A stretch of 64,000 nucleotides of DNA from Pararoseomonas sp. SCSIO 73927 (GTDB lineage Bacteria > Pseudomonadota > Alphaproteobacteria > Acetobacterales > Acetobacteraceae): positions 1,413,501 to 1,477,500 of the forward strand of contig NZ_CP146232.1 of assembly GCF_037040815.1 (NCBI RefSeq), read 5' to 3'. Shown here piece after piece: positions 17,593 to 25,608 of the stretch. The position numbers were made by a program, and so were the translations under genes. How positions within the stretch are numbered: the first letter of the stretch is position 1; each line of letters starts with the position of its first letter. Under the pieces are notes generated by a model. It saw nothing but the letters and a program-made list of their open reading frames with translations. It was not told where the DNA came from and made no database searches.

Positions 17593-18474
17593 ATGCAGCA
17601 GGCCACGCCAGTTGACGAGAGCGCGGGCACAGTGGAGCCGGTCACGGTCACCATCGGCGACAAGGGGAAGCTGACCTTCCGCGTCGCCCGGCCCGCTGCC
17701 AGTTCCGATGCGGGGCCCGGGATCCGGAACGCCTGCTTCTGCCTCGGCGTGCGGAAGTCCGGCAGCACCATGCTGCACAAGATCGTCCAATCTCTCGCCC
17801 GCCAGAACGGCGTGAATGCCGTCGACGTTCCCGGCACCTTCTTCAAGAACGGCTTCGTCGTGGCCGACTGGGTCGGCGCGGACCTCACGGAAGTGGTCCG
17901 GCCGAACAACGTCTATATCGGCTTCCGGTCCTTCCCCACGAACCTCACGGGGTACGAGGCGTTCCGGGGTGGCCGGAAGATCTTCATGTTCCGGGATCCG
18001 CGGGACGCGCTGGTGAGCCAGTACTTCTCGGACGCCTACTCCCATTCCCTGCCCTCGGCGGAGACCGAGGCGGGAGCGAAGGCCTCGGCGGAGTTCCTGA
18101 GGAAGCGGGCCGAAACCCTCGCGACCGAGATCGACGCCTACGTCCTGAAGCACGCGCGCAACTTCCAGAACACGCTGCTGGCGTTCCGGGACATGCTGGA
18201 CGACCCGAGCTGCCTGACGCTCCGCTACGAGGAGTACATCTTCCAGAAGAAGCGCATGATCCACAAGATCCTGAAGCACTTCGACTGGTCGTGCCCGCCC
18301 GGGCGGGTCGAGGTGCTGCTGAGCCAGATCGACGAGGTGCCGGACGAGGAGGAGAAGACGCGCTTCGTCCGCCGCGTGATCCCCGGCGACCACCGCAACA
18401 AGCTGCAGGACGAGACCATCCGGCGGCTGAACAACCAGATGCGCGAGGCGATGGAACTCTACGACTACTACTGA
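17593..18474 (+). CDS. Sulfotransferase-family protein (paralogue)
   Basis: A 293-residue paralogue of the leftward sulfotransferase. It has the 5'-PSB loop RKSGST at residues 54-59, the 3'-phosphate-binding RDPRDALVSQYFSDAYSHS at about 134-152, and PGDHRNKL near the C-terminus. An extra ~25 residues at the N-terminus carry no signal peptide. Like its neighbour it should use PAPS and act in the cytoplasm. The two proteins clearly share ancestry but differ in the acceptor-binding middle part, so they may modify different positions or sugars. The ATG start is supported by GAGGCGACC just upstream. A hairpin resembling the A module of the local repeat family follows the gene. Confidence 0.85.
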   Translation: MQQATPVDESAGTVEPVTVTIGDKGKLTFRVARPAASSDAGPGIRNACFCLGVRKSGSTMLHKIVQSLARQNGVNAVDVPGTFFKNGFVVADWVGADLTEVVRPNNVYIGFRSFPTNLTGYEAFRGGRKIFMFRDPRDALVSQYFSDAYSHSLPSAETEAGAKASAEFLRKRAETLATEIDAYVLKHARNFQNTLLAFRDMLDDPSCLTLRYEEYIFQKKRMIHKILKHFDWSCPPGRVEVLLSQIDEVPDEEEKTRFVRRVIPGDHRNKLQDETIRRLNNQMREAMELYDYY

Positions 18475-18531
18475 TCCGCACCGGGTCACCGCCCGAAGTC
18501 GCCCGAGGTCATCGGATGTGTGGGGGTTCTA

Positions 18532-18558
18532 AGGGGAGAGGATCCCTCCTCTCCCCCT
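18532..18558. terminator. Solo A-type hairpin between convergent genes
   Basis: AGGGGAGAGG (18532-18541) pairs with CCTCTCCCCCT (18548-18558), around a GGATCC-like centre. It lies 57 bp after the sulfotransferase stop and 21 bp from the stop of the convergent molybdenum-enzyme gene. The preceding words (gtgggggttct) match those before the right A hairpin at 26433, so it is probably a minimal member of the same repeat family acting as a two-way terminator. Confidence 0.6.
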
Positions 18559-18579
18559 GGGGCCGCGCGCTCCGTCCGC

Positions 18580-20832
18580 TCAGAACTGCGGCCAGTCCGC
18601 GATCAGCGCCTCGATTGCCACCGGGAACTGGCGGACGCGCACACCCGTCGCGTGCCACACCGCGTTGGCGACGGCGCCGGCCGAGCCGGTGATGCCGATC
18701 TCGCCCACGCCCTTGATGCCCAGCGCGTTCACGTGCGGGTCGTGCTCCTCCACCAGGATGGCCTCCAGCGAGGGGACGTCGGCGTTCACCGGCACGTGGT
18801 ACTCGGCCAGGTTCGCGTTCATCACGCGGCCGGAGCGCGGGTCCATCACGGCCGCCTCGTGCAGGGCGAAGGAGACGCCCCAGATCATCCCGCCGAGGTA
18901 CTGGCTGCGGACCAGGCGCGGGTTGATGACGTTGCCGGCCGCGAAGGCGCCGACGAGGCGCGTGGCGCGCACCTGCCCGAGCTCGGGGTCGACCTTCACC
19001 TCGGCGAAGACGGCGCCGTGGGCGTGCATGGCGTAGCGCTCCTGCGCGGCCGGGTCGGCTGCGCCCTGGCCCTGCCCTTCGATCTCCTCCAGCCCGGCGC
19101 GGGCCAGGACGCTCTCGAAGGCCTCGCCGCGGCTCTCGTCATCGCGCCGGAGCAGCCGGCCGTCGCGGGCGACCACGCCGGCATTGCCCGCGCCGAAGAG
19201 GGGGGAGCGCTCGTCGGCCATGGCGAGCGCGGCGAGCTTCGCCACCACGTCCTCGCCGGCGGCCCGCAGCGCCGATCCGGCGGTGGCAGTGTGGCCGGAG
19301 CCGCCGGCGATCCCGGCATCGGGCAGGGTGGAATCGCCGGCGCGGAACTCCAGCCTGTCGATGCCGAGGCCCATGCTGTCCGCGGCGATCTGGGCCAGCG
19401 CGGTCCAGGCGCCCTGGCCCATGTCGTGCGCCCCGGTCTCGGCCAGGCCGCTGCCGTCGCGCCGCAGCACGGCGCGCGCCCTGGCCTGGAAGATGTGCAC
19501 CGGGAAGGTCGCGGTGCCCATGCCCCAGCCCACCAGCAGCCCGTTCTCGTCGCGCATGCCCCGCGGTGCGCGGGGCCGCCCCGCCCAGCCGAAGGCGGCC
19601 GCGCCGCGCGCGTAGCACTCCCGCAGCGCCTTGGAGGAGAAGGGCTTGCCGGAGGACGGCTCCGTCTCCGCGTAGTTGCGCAGGCGGAACTCCAGCGGGT
19701 CCATGCCCAGCGCCTCGGCCATCTCGTCCATCGCGCTCTCCAGCGCGATGCTGCCGCTCGCCTCGCCGGGGGCGCGCATGAAGGTGGGCGTGCCGGTGTC
19801 CAGCCGCACCGCCTCCGTCGTCGTCTCCAGGGCGGGCGCGGCGTAGAGGGCGTGGGAGGCCTGCGCGGCGGGCTCGAAGAAGTCGTCGAAGCGGCTGCTG
19901 GAGGTGCGGACGTGGTGCGCGATGGCGGTCAGCGCGCCCGTGGCGTCCGCGCCCAGGCGAAAGGTCTGCCGCGTCGGCGCCCGGTGGCCCACCGGGCCGT
20001 ACATCTGCTCCCGCCGCAGCGCGAACTTCACGGGCCGCCCGACCATGCGGGCGGCGAGAATCCCGAGGACCTGCGGGCCGGAGACGAGCTTGGAGCCGAA
20101 GCCGCCGCCGAGGAACGGGCTGCGGATGTGGATCCCCTCGGGCGGGACGCCGAACAGCCCGGCGATCCGGGCCTGGGTGAGGGCCAGGCCCTGGGTGGGG
20201 ATGTCCAGGGTCAGGCGGTCGCCCTCCCAGGCCGCGACGACGGAGTGGGGCTCCATCGCGTTATGGTACTGCATGGGCGTGTCGTAGGTGGCGGCGATCC
20301 GGGCCTCGGCCGCGGCCAGCCCGGCCTCCACGTCGCCGTTCCGCAGCGCCGAGGGGGTGCCGACGCCGATGGTGGAGGGCAGGAACACCTCCGCCCCGTC
20401 CAGCTCCGCCTGCACCGGCTCGGCCTCGTAGCGGGGCGCGAGCAGCAAGGCGCCCTCCGTCGCCGCCTCCAGCGTCTCCGCCACCACCACAGCGACCGGC
20501 TGCCCGGCGTAGCGGACGCGGTCGTCCTGCAGCAGCTCCATCCGGAAGTTGAAGGGACTGTCCTTCGCGTCCGGGTCCTGCGCCAGGGGCGGACGGTTGG
20601 CGGGGGTGATCACCTCCACCACGCCGGGATGGGCCCGCGCGGCCGCCACGTCCAGGAAGGCGACGCGGCCGCGGGCGACCGTGCTGGTGGCCAGCACGGC
20701 GTGCAGCAGGCCCGGAGGGTTGTTGTCGGTGGCGTAGGTCGCGGCGCCCGTGACCTTCAGCGGGCCGTCGCGGCGGGTTAGCGGCTGGCCGATGCTGGAG
20801 CCGTGCCGGCGCAGGATGGCGGGTTCAGCCAT
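18580..20832 (-). CDS. Xanthine dehydrogenase-family molybdopterin-binding subunit
   Basis: A 750-residue catalytic subunit of a molybdenum hydroxylase (XdhC/CoxL/PaoC type) that would oxidise an aldehyde or heterocycle with water as oxygen source. Cofactor motifs include GGGFGSK (near residue 245), RAPGEASG (near 355) and MGQGAWT (near 470). The C-terminal GIKGVGEIGITGS holds the conserved catalytic glutamate. No export signal is present, in keeping with the short 2Fe-2S partner, so the enzyme is probably cytoplasmic. The ATG overlaps the end of the FAD-subunit gene by 8 nt. It is the third gene of a small-medium-large operon facing a TetR gene. Substrate is unknown. Confidence 0.92.
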   Translation of the reverse strand: MAEPAILRRHGSSIGQPLTRRDGPLKVTGAATYATDNNPPGLLHAVLATSTVARGRVAFLDVAAARAHPGVVEVITPANRPPLAQDPDAKDSPFNFRMELLQDDRVRYAGQPVAVVVAETLEAATEGALLLAPRYEAEPVQAELDGAEVFLPSTIGVGTPSALRNGDVEAGLAAAEARIAATYDTPMQYHNAMEPHSVVAAWEGDRLTLDIPTQGLALTQARIAGLFGVPPEGIHIRSPFLGGGFGSKLVSGPQVLGILAARMVGRPVKFALRREQMYGPVGHRAPTRQTFRLGADATGALTAIAHHVRTSSSRFDDFFEPAAQASHALYAAPALETTTEAVRLDTGTPTFMRAPGEASGSIALESAMDEMAEALGMDPLEFRLRNYAETEPSSGKPFSSKALRECYARGAAAFGWAGRPRAPRGMRDENGLLVGWGMGTATFPVHIFQARARAVLRRDGSGLAETGAHDMGQGAWTALAQIAADSMGLGIDRLEFRAGDSTLPDAGIAGGSGHTATAGSALRAAGEDVVAKLAALAMADERSPLFGAGNAGVVARDGRLLRRDDESRGEAFESVLARAGLEEIEGQGQGAADPAAQERYAMHAHGAVFAEVKVDPELGQVRATRLVGAFAAGNVINPRLVRSQYLGGMIWGVSFALHEAAVMDPRSGRVMNANLAEYHVPVNADVPSLEAILVEEHDPHVNALGIKGVGEIGITGSAGAVANAVWHATGVRVRQFPVAIEALIADWPQF

Positions 20833-21913
20833 GGAGGGACGCTCCTGCAACAGGGGCCATGGGGGAGGCGGCCAAAGGAGAGGCAGCCAAAGGAGACGCA
20901 GGAAGAGCGGGGATGCGCTCCGGCGTGCCGGCGGCCGCGAGCGCCAGGGCGCGCGCGGCGATGCGGCGCGCCAACTCGATCTTGAAGCGGTTCTCGCCGG
21001 AGGGGCGGGCCCCCTCCAGCGCCACCTCCGCCGCGCGGCGGAAAGCGGCGGCATCCGGGCGGGCGCCGGCGAGCACCGCCTCCGCCTCCCGCGCGCGCCA
21101 GGGCTTGAGCGCGACGCCGCCGAGCGCCAGCCGCGCCTCTGCGATGGTGTCCCCCTCCATCCGCAGCATCGCGGCGGCGGAGACGACGGCGAAGGCGTAG
21201 GAGGTGCGCTCCCGCAGCTTCACGTAGCGGGCATGGGCGGCGAAGGCCTCGGCCCCGGCGGGCAGGCGCAGCGCCACCACCAGCTCGCCGGGGGCCAGCA
21301 CGCTCTCGCGCTCCGGCGTCTCGCCGGGCAGCAGGTGGAACGTCTCCAGCGGCACCTCGCGCCGCCCCGCCGCGCCCTCGATCTCGACGACGGCGTCGAG
21401 GGCGGCCAGCGGCACGCAGAAGTCGGAGGGATGGGTGGCGATGCAGCGCTCGCTCCAGCCCAGCACGGCGTGCAGCCGGTTCTCGCCGCCGAGCGCGTCG
21501 CAGCCCGCACCGGGCTCGCGCTTGTTGCAGGCGCTGGCGGCGTCGTAGAAATAGGCGCAGCGCGTGCGCTGCAGCAGGTTGCCGCCCGCCGTCGCCGCGT
21601 TCCGCAGCTGGGCGGAGGCGCCGGAGAGCAGGGCCTCCGCCACCGCCGGGAAGCGGCGCGCGAAGTCCGGATCATGCGCGAGGTCGGCGTTCCGCACCCG
21701 CGCGCCGATCCGCAGGCCGCCGTCCGGCAGCGCCTCGACCCTGTCCAGCCCGGGCAGGCGGCCGACATCCACCAGCCGCTCCAGCCGGACGACGCCGCCC
21801 TTCATCAGGTCCAGCAGGTTGGTCCCGGCCGCGAGGAAGGCGCTGCCCGGCACCGCGGCGGCCGCCACGGCCTCGGCCAGGGTGGTGGGGCGGATATAGT
21901 CGAAGCGGTTCAT
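20825..21913 (-). CDS. FAD-binding subunit with extra [4Fe-4S] site (PaoB-like)
   Basis: A 362-residue medium subunit that passes electrons from the 2Fe-2S protein to FAD. FAD motifs are visible ([11 protein letters not shown] near residue 30; [12 protein letters not shown] near 110). Four cysteines in the order RCAYFYD...ACNKREPGAGC...RCIATHPSD match the extra [4Fe-4S] cluster known from PaoB and 4-hydroxybenzoyl-CoA reductase beta subunits. The C-terminus ends in a short tandem repeat (ASPLAASPLAASPMAP) encoded by an imperfect 15-bp DNA duplication, absent from the paralogue at 44818. The ATG overlaps the stop of the 2Fe-2S gene. Confidence 0.92.
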   Translation of the reverse strand: MNRFDYIRPTTLAEAVAAAAVPGSAFLAAGTNLLDLMKGGVVRLERLVDVGRLPGLDRVEALPDGGLRIGARVRNADLAHDPDFARRFPAVAEALLSGASAQLRNAATAGGNLLQRTRCAYFYDAASACNKREPGAGCDALGGENRLHAVLGWSERCIATHPSDFCVPLAALDAVVEIEGAAGRREVPLETFHLLPGETPERESVLAPGELVVALRLPAGAEAFAAHARYVKLRERTSYAFAVVSAAAMLRMEGDTIAEARLALGGVALKPWRAREAEAVLAGARPDAAAFRRAAEVALEGARPSGENRFKIELARRIAARALALAAAGTPERIPALPASPLAASPLAASPMAPVAGASLHG

Positions 21914-22407
21914 GCGGCCTTCTCCCAGCCATCCGCGCCCATGCGGCGCGCCGCGTCCAGCACGGCCTCCGTGATGCCCTGGTAGGCGCCGCAGCGGCAG
22001 AGATTGCCGCTCATGCACTCCCGCACCCGCTCCGGGTCCTCCCCGGCCTGGCCCTCCCCGATCAACCCCACCGCGCTCATGATCTGGCCGGGGGTGCAGT
22101 AGCCGCACTGGAAGGCGTCGTGCTCGATGAAGGCGGCCTGCACGGGGTGCAGAACCCCTTCCCGGGCCAGCCCCTCGATTGTCACCACCTCGGCGCCGTC
22201 GTGGCTGACGGCGAGCGACAGGCAGGAGTTCACGCGCCGCCCGTCCAGCAGCACGGTGCAGGCGCCGCACTGCCCGCGGTCGCAGCCCTTCTTGCTGCCG
22301 GTCAGGTCGAGGCGCTCCCGCAGGAGGTCAAGCAGCGTGACGCGCGGGTCGTCCAGCTCGACGCGCCGCGTCTCGCCGTTGACGGTGAGGGTGATGGACC
22401 AACTCAT
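21910..22407 (-). CDS. [2Fe-2S] subunit of molybdenum hydroxylase, cytoplasmic form
   Basis: A 165-residue small subunit with two [2Fe-2S] clusters. The plant-ferredoxin-type site is [16 protein letters not shown] (residues ~41-56), and the C-terminal site is made of CGYCTPGQI (near 102) and CRCGAY (near 139). The protein begins directly with the ferredoxin domain and lacks any Tat signal, unlike the paralogue at 45765, so this complex should stay in the cytoplasm. It is the first gene of the operon, divergent from the TetR gene, and overlaps the FAD gene by 4 nt. Confidence 0.95.
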   Translation of the reverse strand: MSWSITLTVNGETRRVELDDPRVTLLDLLRERLDLTGSKKGCDRGQCGACTVLLDGRRVNSCLSLAVSHDGAEVVTIEGLAREGVLHPVQAAFIEHDAFQCGYCTPGQIMSAVGLIGEGQAGEDPERVRECMSGNLCRCGAYQGITEAVLDAARRMGADGWEKAA

Positions 22408-22481
22408 GCTGGGCCTCCGATGGGGTGCTGTGCGCTATGATCCGCCGGGATGATGCGCCCGGGCGGCGGTCGGGCCTGCGA

Positions 22482-22496
22482 ACGGTGTGCGACCGT
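22482..22496. promoter_or_regulatory. Candidate TetR operator
   Basis: A perfect inverted repeat ACGGT-N5-ACCGT lies midway between the divergent molybdenum-hydroxylase operon and the TetR gene. A looser CGGTCG/CGACCG pair (22467-22495) overlaps it. Position and size fit an operator for the neighbouring TetR protein; no direct evidence exists. Confidence 0.4.
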
Positions 22497-22635
22497 CCCG
22501 GGACGCGGCTGTACGAAACTGTCGTGATGGCGTTGAGAAGAAGGGCGCGGGATGGGCGGCGATCGCCGTCCGGCGTCCTGTCGCATAGAATATGGAGGGT
22601 GCCTCCGTTTGCAAGAGGCGAATGAGGACAGGCGC

Positions 22636-23226
22636 GTGAAATCGGGTGTCACCATCGAGAGGGCGAGGAGGCCGCGGGCCGATGCGGTCCGCAACCGCGA
22701 GCGCGTGCTGGAGGCGGCGAAGGCGGTGTTCAGCCAGGGCGGGGCGGGCGCCAGCCTGGAGGCGGTGGCGCGAGGCGCCGGGGTCGGGATCGGCACGCTG
22801 TACCGCCACTTCCCCACGCGCGAGGCCCTCTATGAGGCGGTGTACCGGCGCGAGGTGGAGCAGCTCGTCGAGATGGCCCAGGCCCTGAGGGCCGAGCCGA
22901 GCCCGGCCGAGGCGCTCCGCCTCTGGCTCCGCGCCAGCGTGACCTTCGTGGCCACGAAAAAGGGGATGCTGGCGGCCCTCGCCCTCGTCACACAGAAGAA
23001 CCCGGACCTCGCGGCCTACTCCTCCGACCGCTTCACCCGCGCCGTGGGGGAGTTGCTGGCGCGCGCGGTCGCCGCCGGCGAGATCCGGGACGACATCGGC
23101 CCTGGGGAGGTGCTCCGGGCGTTGATCGGCATGTGCTACGCCCAGGAAGGGGATGACTGGCAGGCCAGCGTGCTGCGGCTTCTCGACGTTCTGGTGGACG
23201 GGCTGCGGCGCCGGCCCGCGCCCTGA
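22636..23226 (+). CDS. TetR/AcrR-family repressor
   Basis: A 196-residue regulator. The helix-turn-helix lies in residues ~15-60 (RERVLEAAKAVFSQGG...GIGTLYRHFPTREALYEAVY), followed by a helical ligand-binding domain. GTG at 22636 (VKSGVTIERA) is chosen because an AGGA-type site lies just upstream and the open frame before it shows no conserved residues; a start further upstream at 22552 is possible. Divergent placement from the 2Fe-2S/FAD/Mo operon strongly suggests that it represses that operon and is released by the enzyme's substrate or a related aldehyde. A strong hairpin terminator follows. Confidence 0.92.
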   Translation: MKSGVTIERARRPRADAVRNRERVLEAAKAVFSQGGAGASLEAVARGAGVGIGTLYRHFPTREALYEAVYRREVEQLVEMAQALRAEPSPAEALRLWLRASVTFVATKKGMLAALALVTQKNPDLAAYSSDRFTRAVGELLARAVAAGEIRDDIGPGEVLRALIGMCYAQEGDDWQASVLRLLDVLVDGLRRRPAP

Positions 23227-23260
23227 GCCTCACGGCCTGAACCCTGCGGCCCTGATGCAG

Positions 23261-23287
23261 GGAAGGCCCGCTTGCGCGGGCCTTTCC
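23261..23287. terminator. Two-way hairpin terminator
   Basis: AAGGCCCGC (23263-23271) and GCGGGCCTT (23276-23284) form a 9-bp stem with a TTGC loop, flanked by GGAA-rich and TTCC-rich sequence. It sits between the convergent TetR and membrane-protein genes and can end transcription from both sides. Confidence 0.7.
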
Positions 23288-23326
23288 GTCACCCCGGGAG
23301 AGACCGTCCCGGGCAGCCCGATCATC

Positions 23327-23686
23327 TCAGCCGACGGGCTGGACCGTGCGCTCGCCGATCAGCTTGTTGGCGATCCAGGAGACCACCCAGATGATGATGG
23401 CCGCGAGGAAAGCCGTGCCGAAGCTGGTGATGCGCATGCCCGGCATCAGCAGCGCGGTGAGGGCCAGCATCAGCGCGTTGATCACCAGCGTGAACAGCCC
23501 GAGCGTGAGGACCGTCAGCGGCAGGGACAGGGTGGCGACGATCGGCCGAATCAGGGCATTGACGACGCCGAAGACGATGGCCGCGATGATGAGGTTCGTG
23601 AGGCTGGGGAAGTACAGCCCGCTGACCAGGTTCGCGGCGATGTAGAAGGCAACGGCCGTGATGGCCGTGCGGATCAGGAAGCCCAC
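23327..23686 (-). CDS. Small phage-holin-4-like (YvlD-type) membrane protein
   Basis: A 119-residue integral membrane protein with four hydrophobic segments. GVVNALIRPIVATLSLPLTVLTLG matches the pattern of the Phage_holin_4_2 / YvlD family (shown here only in part: NALIRPI and LPLTVLTLG are the key words). Despite the family name these are usually chromosomal and not part of a prophage, and none is seen here. The function in the family is unclear. It is transcribed alone. Confidence 0.85.
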   Translation of the reverse strand: MGFLIRTAITAVAFYIAANLVSGLYFPSLTNLIIAAIVFGVVNALIRPIVATLSLPLTVLTLGLFTLVINALMLALTALLMPGMRITSFGTAFLAAIIIWVVSWIANKLIGERTVQPVG

Positions 23687-23794
23687 CTTGCTCGACTCCT
23701 ATGCTGCCAGTGCGGCGCCGGACGGACCCGGCGGGACGCGGGGGCAACGCGGCCCCCGGGCGGCGGTTGCCCCCGCCGGCGCGCGGCGCGCGCC

Positions 23795-24688
23795 ATGAGC
23801 CGCGCGACGCTCGCCGGTGTGGCCGCGCTGCTGCTCTGGGCCTTCCTGGCAGTGCTGGCGCGGGGCTCGGCGGGGGTGCCGCCGCTGCAGCTGACGGCCA
23901 TGGCCTTCGGCACGGCAGGAGCGTTGGCCACGGCGGGGCTGGCACTGCGCGGACAGCTCCACCTGCTGCGCCAGCCCCCGCTGGCCTGGCTGCACGGGGT
24001 GGGCGGGCTGTTCGGCTACCACGCCCTCTACTTCGCGGCCCTGGCCTGGGCGCCGCCGGTGGAGGCGAGCCTTCTGAACTATCTCTGGCCGCTGCTGATC
24101 GTGCTGCTCTCCGCGCCGATCCTCGGCCTGCGGCTGGGGGCGCGGCGGCTGGCGGGGGTGGTGCTGGGGGGGCTGGGCTGCGCGCTGGTGGTGGGACCGG
24201 GCGCCTCCTTCCCGCCGGGGGCGGGCCTCGGCTTCCTCTGCGCGGCGGCGGCGGCCTTCGTTTGGGCGACCTACTCCGTCACCTCGCGCCGCATGGCCGC
24301 GGTGCCGACGGAGGCGGTGGCGGGGTTCTGCCTCGCCTCCGCCCTCCTCGCGCTCGTCGCCCATCTCGGCCTCGAGGCGACGGTGGTGCCGGATGCCCGG
24401 CAATGGGTCTCCGCCGTGCTGCTGGGCCTGGGGCCGGTTGGGGCGGCCTTCTTCCTGTGGGACATCGGCATGAAGCGGGGCGACCCGCGGCTGCTGGGCA
24501 CCCTGGCCTACGCGGTGCCCGTGGCCTCCACCCTCCTCCTGCTGCTGGCCGGGGAAGGCGTGGCGGGGCCGCGCGTCCTGGCGGCGGCGGCGATGGTGGT
24601 GGGCGGCGGCTGGCTCGCCGCCTCCGCGCGGGATCCCGCGAGGAGCAGGGAAGGGCCGCACCGGCCCCCGGCGCCGAAGGCGTCCTGA
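23795..24688 (+). CDS. EamA/DMT-family transporter
   Basis: A 297-residue inner-membrane protein with about ten hydrophobic segments, arranged as two EamA halves (residues ~5-140 and ~150-285). Members of the drug/metabolite transporter superfamily export amino acids, metabolites or dyes; YddG-type aromatic amino acid exporters have similar spacing, but no specific substrate can be claimed. The ATG start gives the expected short N-terminus before the first helix. It is followed after 125 bp by the LutA-like gene on the same strand. Confidence 0.88.
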   Translation: MSRATLAGVAALLLWAFLAVLARGSAGVPPLQLTAMAFGTAGALATAGLALRGQLHLLRQPPLAWLHGVGGLFGYHALYFAALAWAPPVEASLLNYLWPLLIVLLSAPILGLRLGARRLAGVVLGGLGCALVVGPGASFPPGAGLGFLCAAAAAFVWATYSVTSRRMAAVPTEAVAGFCLASALLALVAHLGLEATVVPDARQWVSAVLLGLGPVGAAFFLWDIGMKRGDPRLLGTLAYAVPVASTLLLLLAGEGVAGPRVLAAAAMVVGGGWLAASARDPARSREGPHRPPAPKAS

Positions 24689-24813
24689 CCCTGGCCGCCG
24701 GCGCCCTGGCCTCGCGCCGGAAGCACCGGGACACCACTGGCGGCGAGGCCGGGCCCGGTGGGCGGAAGGCCACCCGTGGCGCGGCCCCGCCCCCCGTTCT
24801 ATCCTGCGCCGCG

Positions 24814-25608
24814 ATGTTCCAGACCAAGCCGCGCGTGGCGCTCTTCGTGACCTGTCTGGTGGACCTCTACCGGCCCACGGTAGGGTTCGCGGCCATCCGG
24901 CTGCTGGAAAGGGCGGGGTGCCAGGTGGAGGTGCCGGCGACCCAGACCTGCTGCGGGCAGCCGGCCTACAACTCGGGCGACCGGGCGACGGCGAAGGACC
25001 TGGCGCGGGCGGTGGTCGACGCCTTCCTCGGCTATGACTTCGTGGTGGCGCCCTCCGGCTCCTGCGCGGGGATGATCGCGCACCACTACCCCGCCCTTTT
25101 CGCCGACGACCCGGACTACCGCGGCCGCGCGGAGGCGCTGGCGGCCCGCACGCAGGAGCTGACGGCCTTCCTCTCCGACGTGATGGGCGTGGAAGCGGCC
25201 GCCCCGCCCTATGACGGCGTGGCCGCCTACCACGATTCCTGCTCCGGCCTGCGGGAAATGGGCGTGCGGGACCAGCCGCGCCGCCTGCTGGCGGGGGTGC
25301 CGGGGCTGACCGTGAAGGAGCTGGCGGAGCGCGACGTGTGCTGCGGCTTCGGCGGCACCTTCTGCGTGAAGTACCCCGACATCTCCGCCCGCATGGTCAC
25401 GGACAAGGTGGCGGACATCCGCGCCAGCGGGGCGGACACGCTGCTGGCGGGCGACATGGGCTGCCTGCTGAACATCGCCGGCCGCCTGCGGCGCGAGGGC
25501 AGCGAGGTGCGCGTGCGCCATGTGGCCGAGGTGCTGGCCGGCATGACCGGCGACGTGCCCCCGATCGGCGAGCCCCGGATCGATGGGGCGGAGGACCCGC
25601 GCGCGTGA
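24814..25608 (+). CDS. LutA-like (Fe-S)-binding CCG protein, orphan
   Basis: A 264-residue protein with the two CCG domains of the LutA/LldE/GlcF-C family: TCCGQP near residue 49, a GSCAGM motif near residue 87, DSCSGLR near 144, and DVCCGFGGTFC near 176 followed by GDMGC. These cysteines would bind Fe-S clusters for electron transfer during lactate oxidation in LutABC. The usual partners LutB and LutC are absent from the neighbourhood, so either they lie elsewhere or this copy serves another oxidase. The GTG of the next gene overlaps its stop. Confidence 0.88.
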   Translation: MFQTKPRVALFVTCLVDLYRPTVGFAAIRLLERAGCQVEVPATQTCCGQPAYNSGDRATAKDLARAVVDAFLGYDFVVAPSGSCAGMIAHHYPALFADDPDYRGRAEALAARTQELTAFLSDVMGVEAAAPPYDGVAAYHDSCSGLREMGVRDQPRRLLAGVPGLTVKELAERDVCCGFGGTFCVKYPDISARMVTDKVADIRASGADTLLAGDMGCLLNIAGRLRREGSEVRVRHVAEVLAGMTGDVPPIGEPRIDGAEDPRA

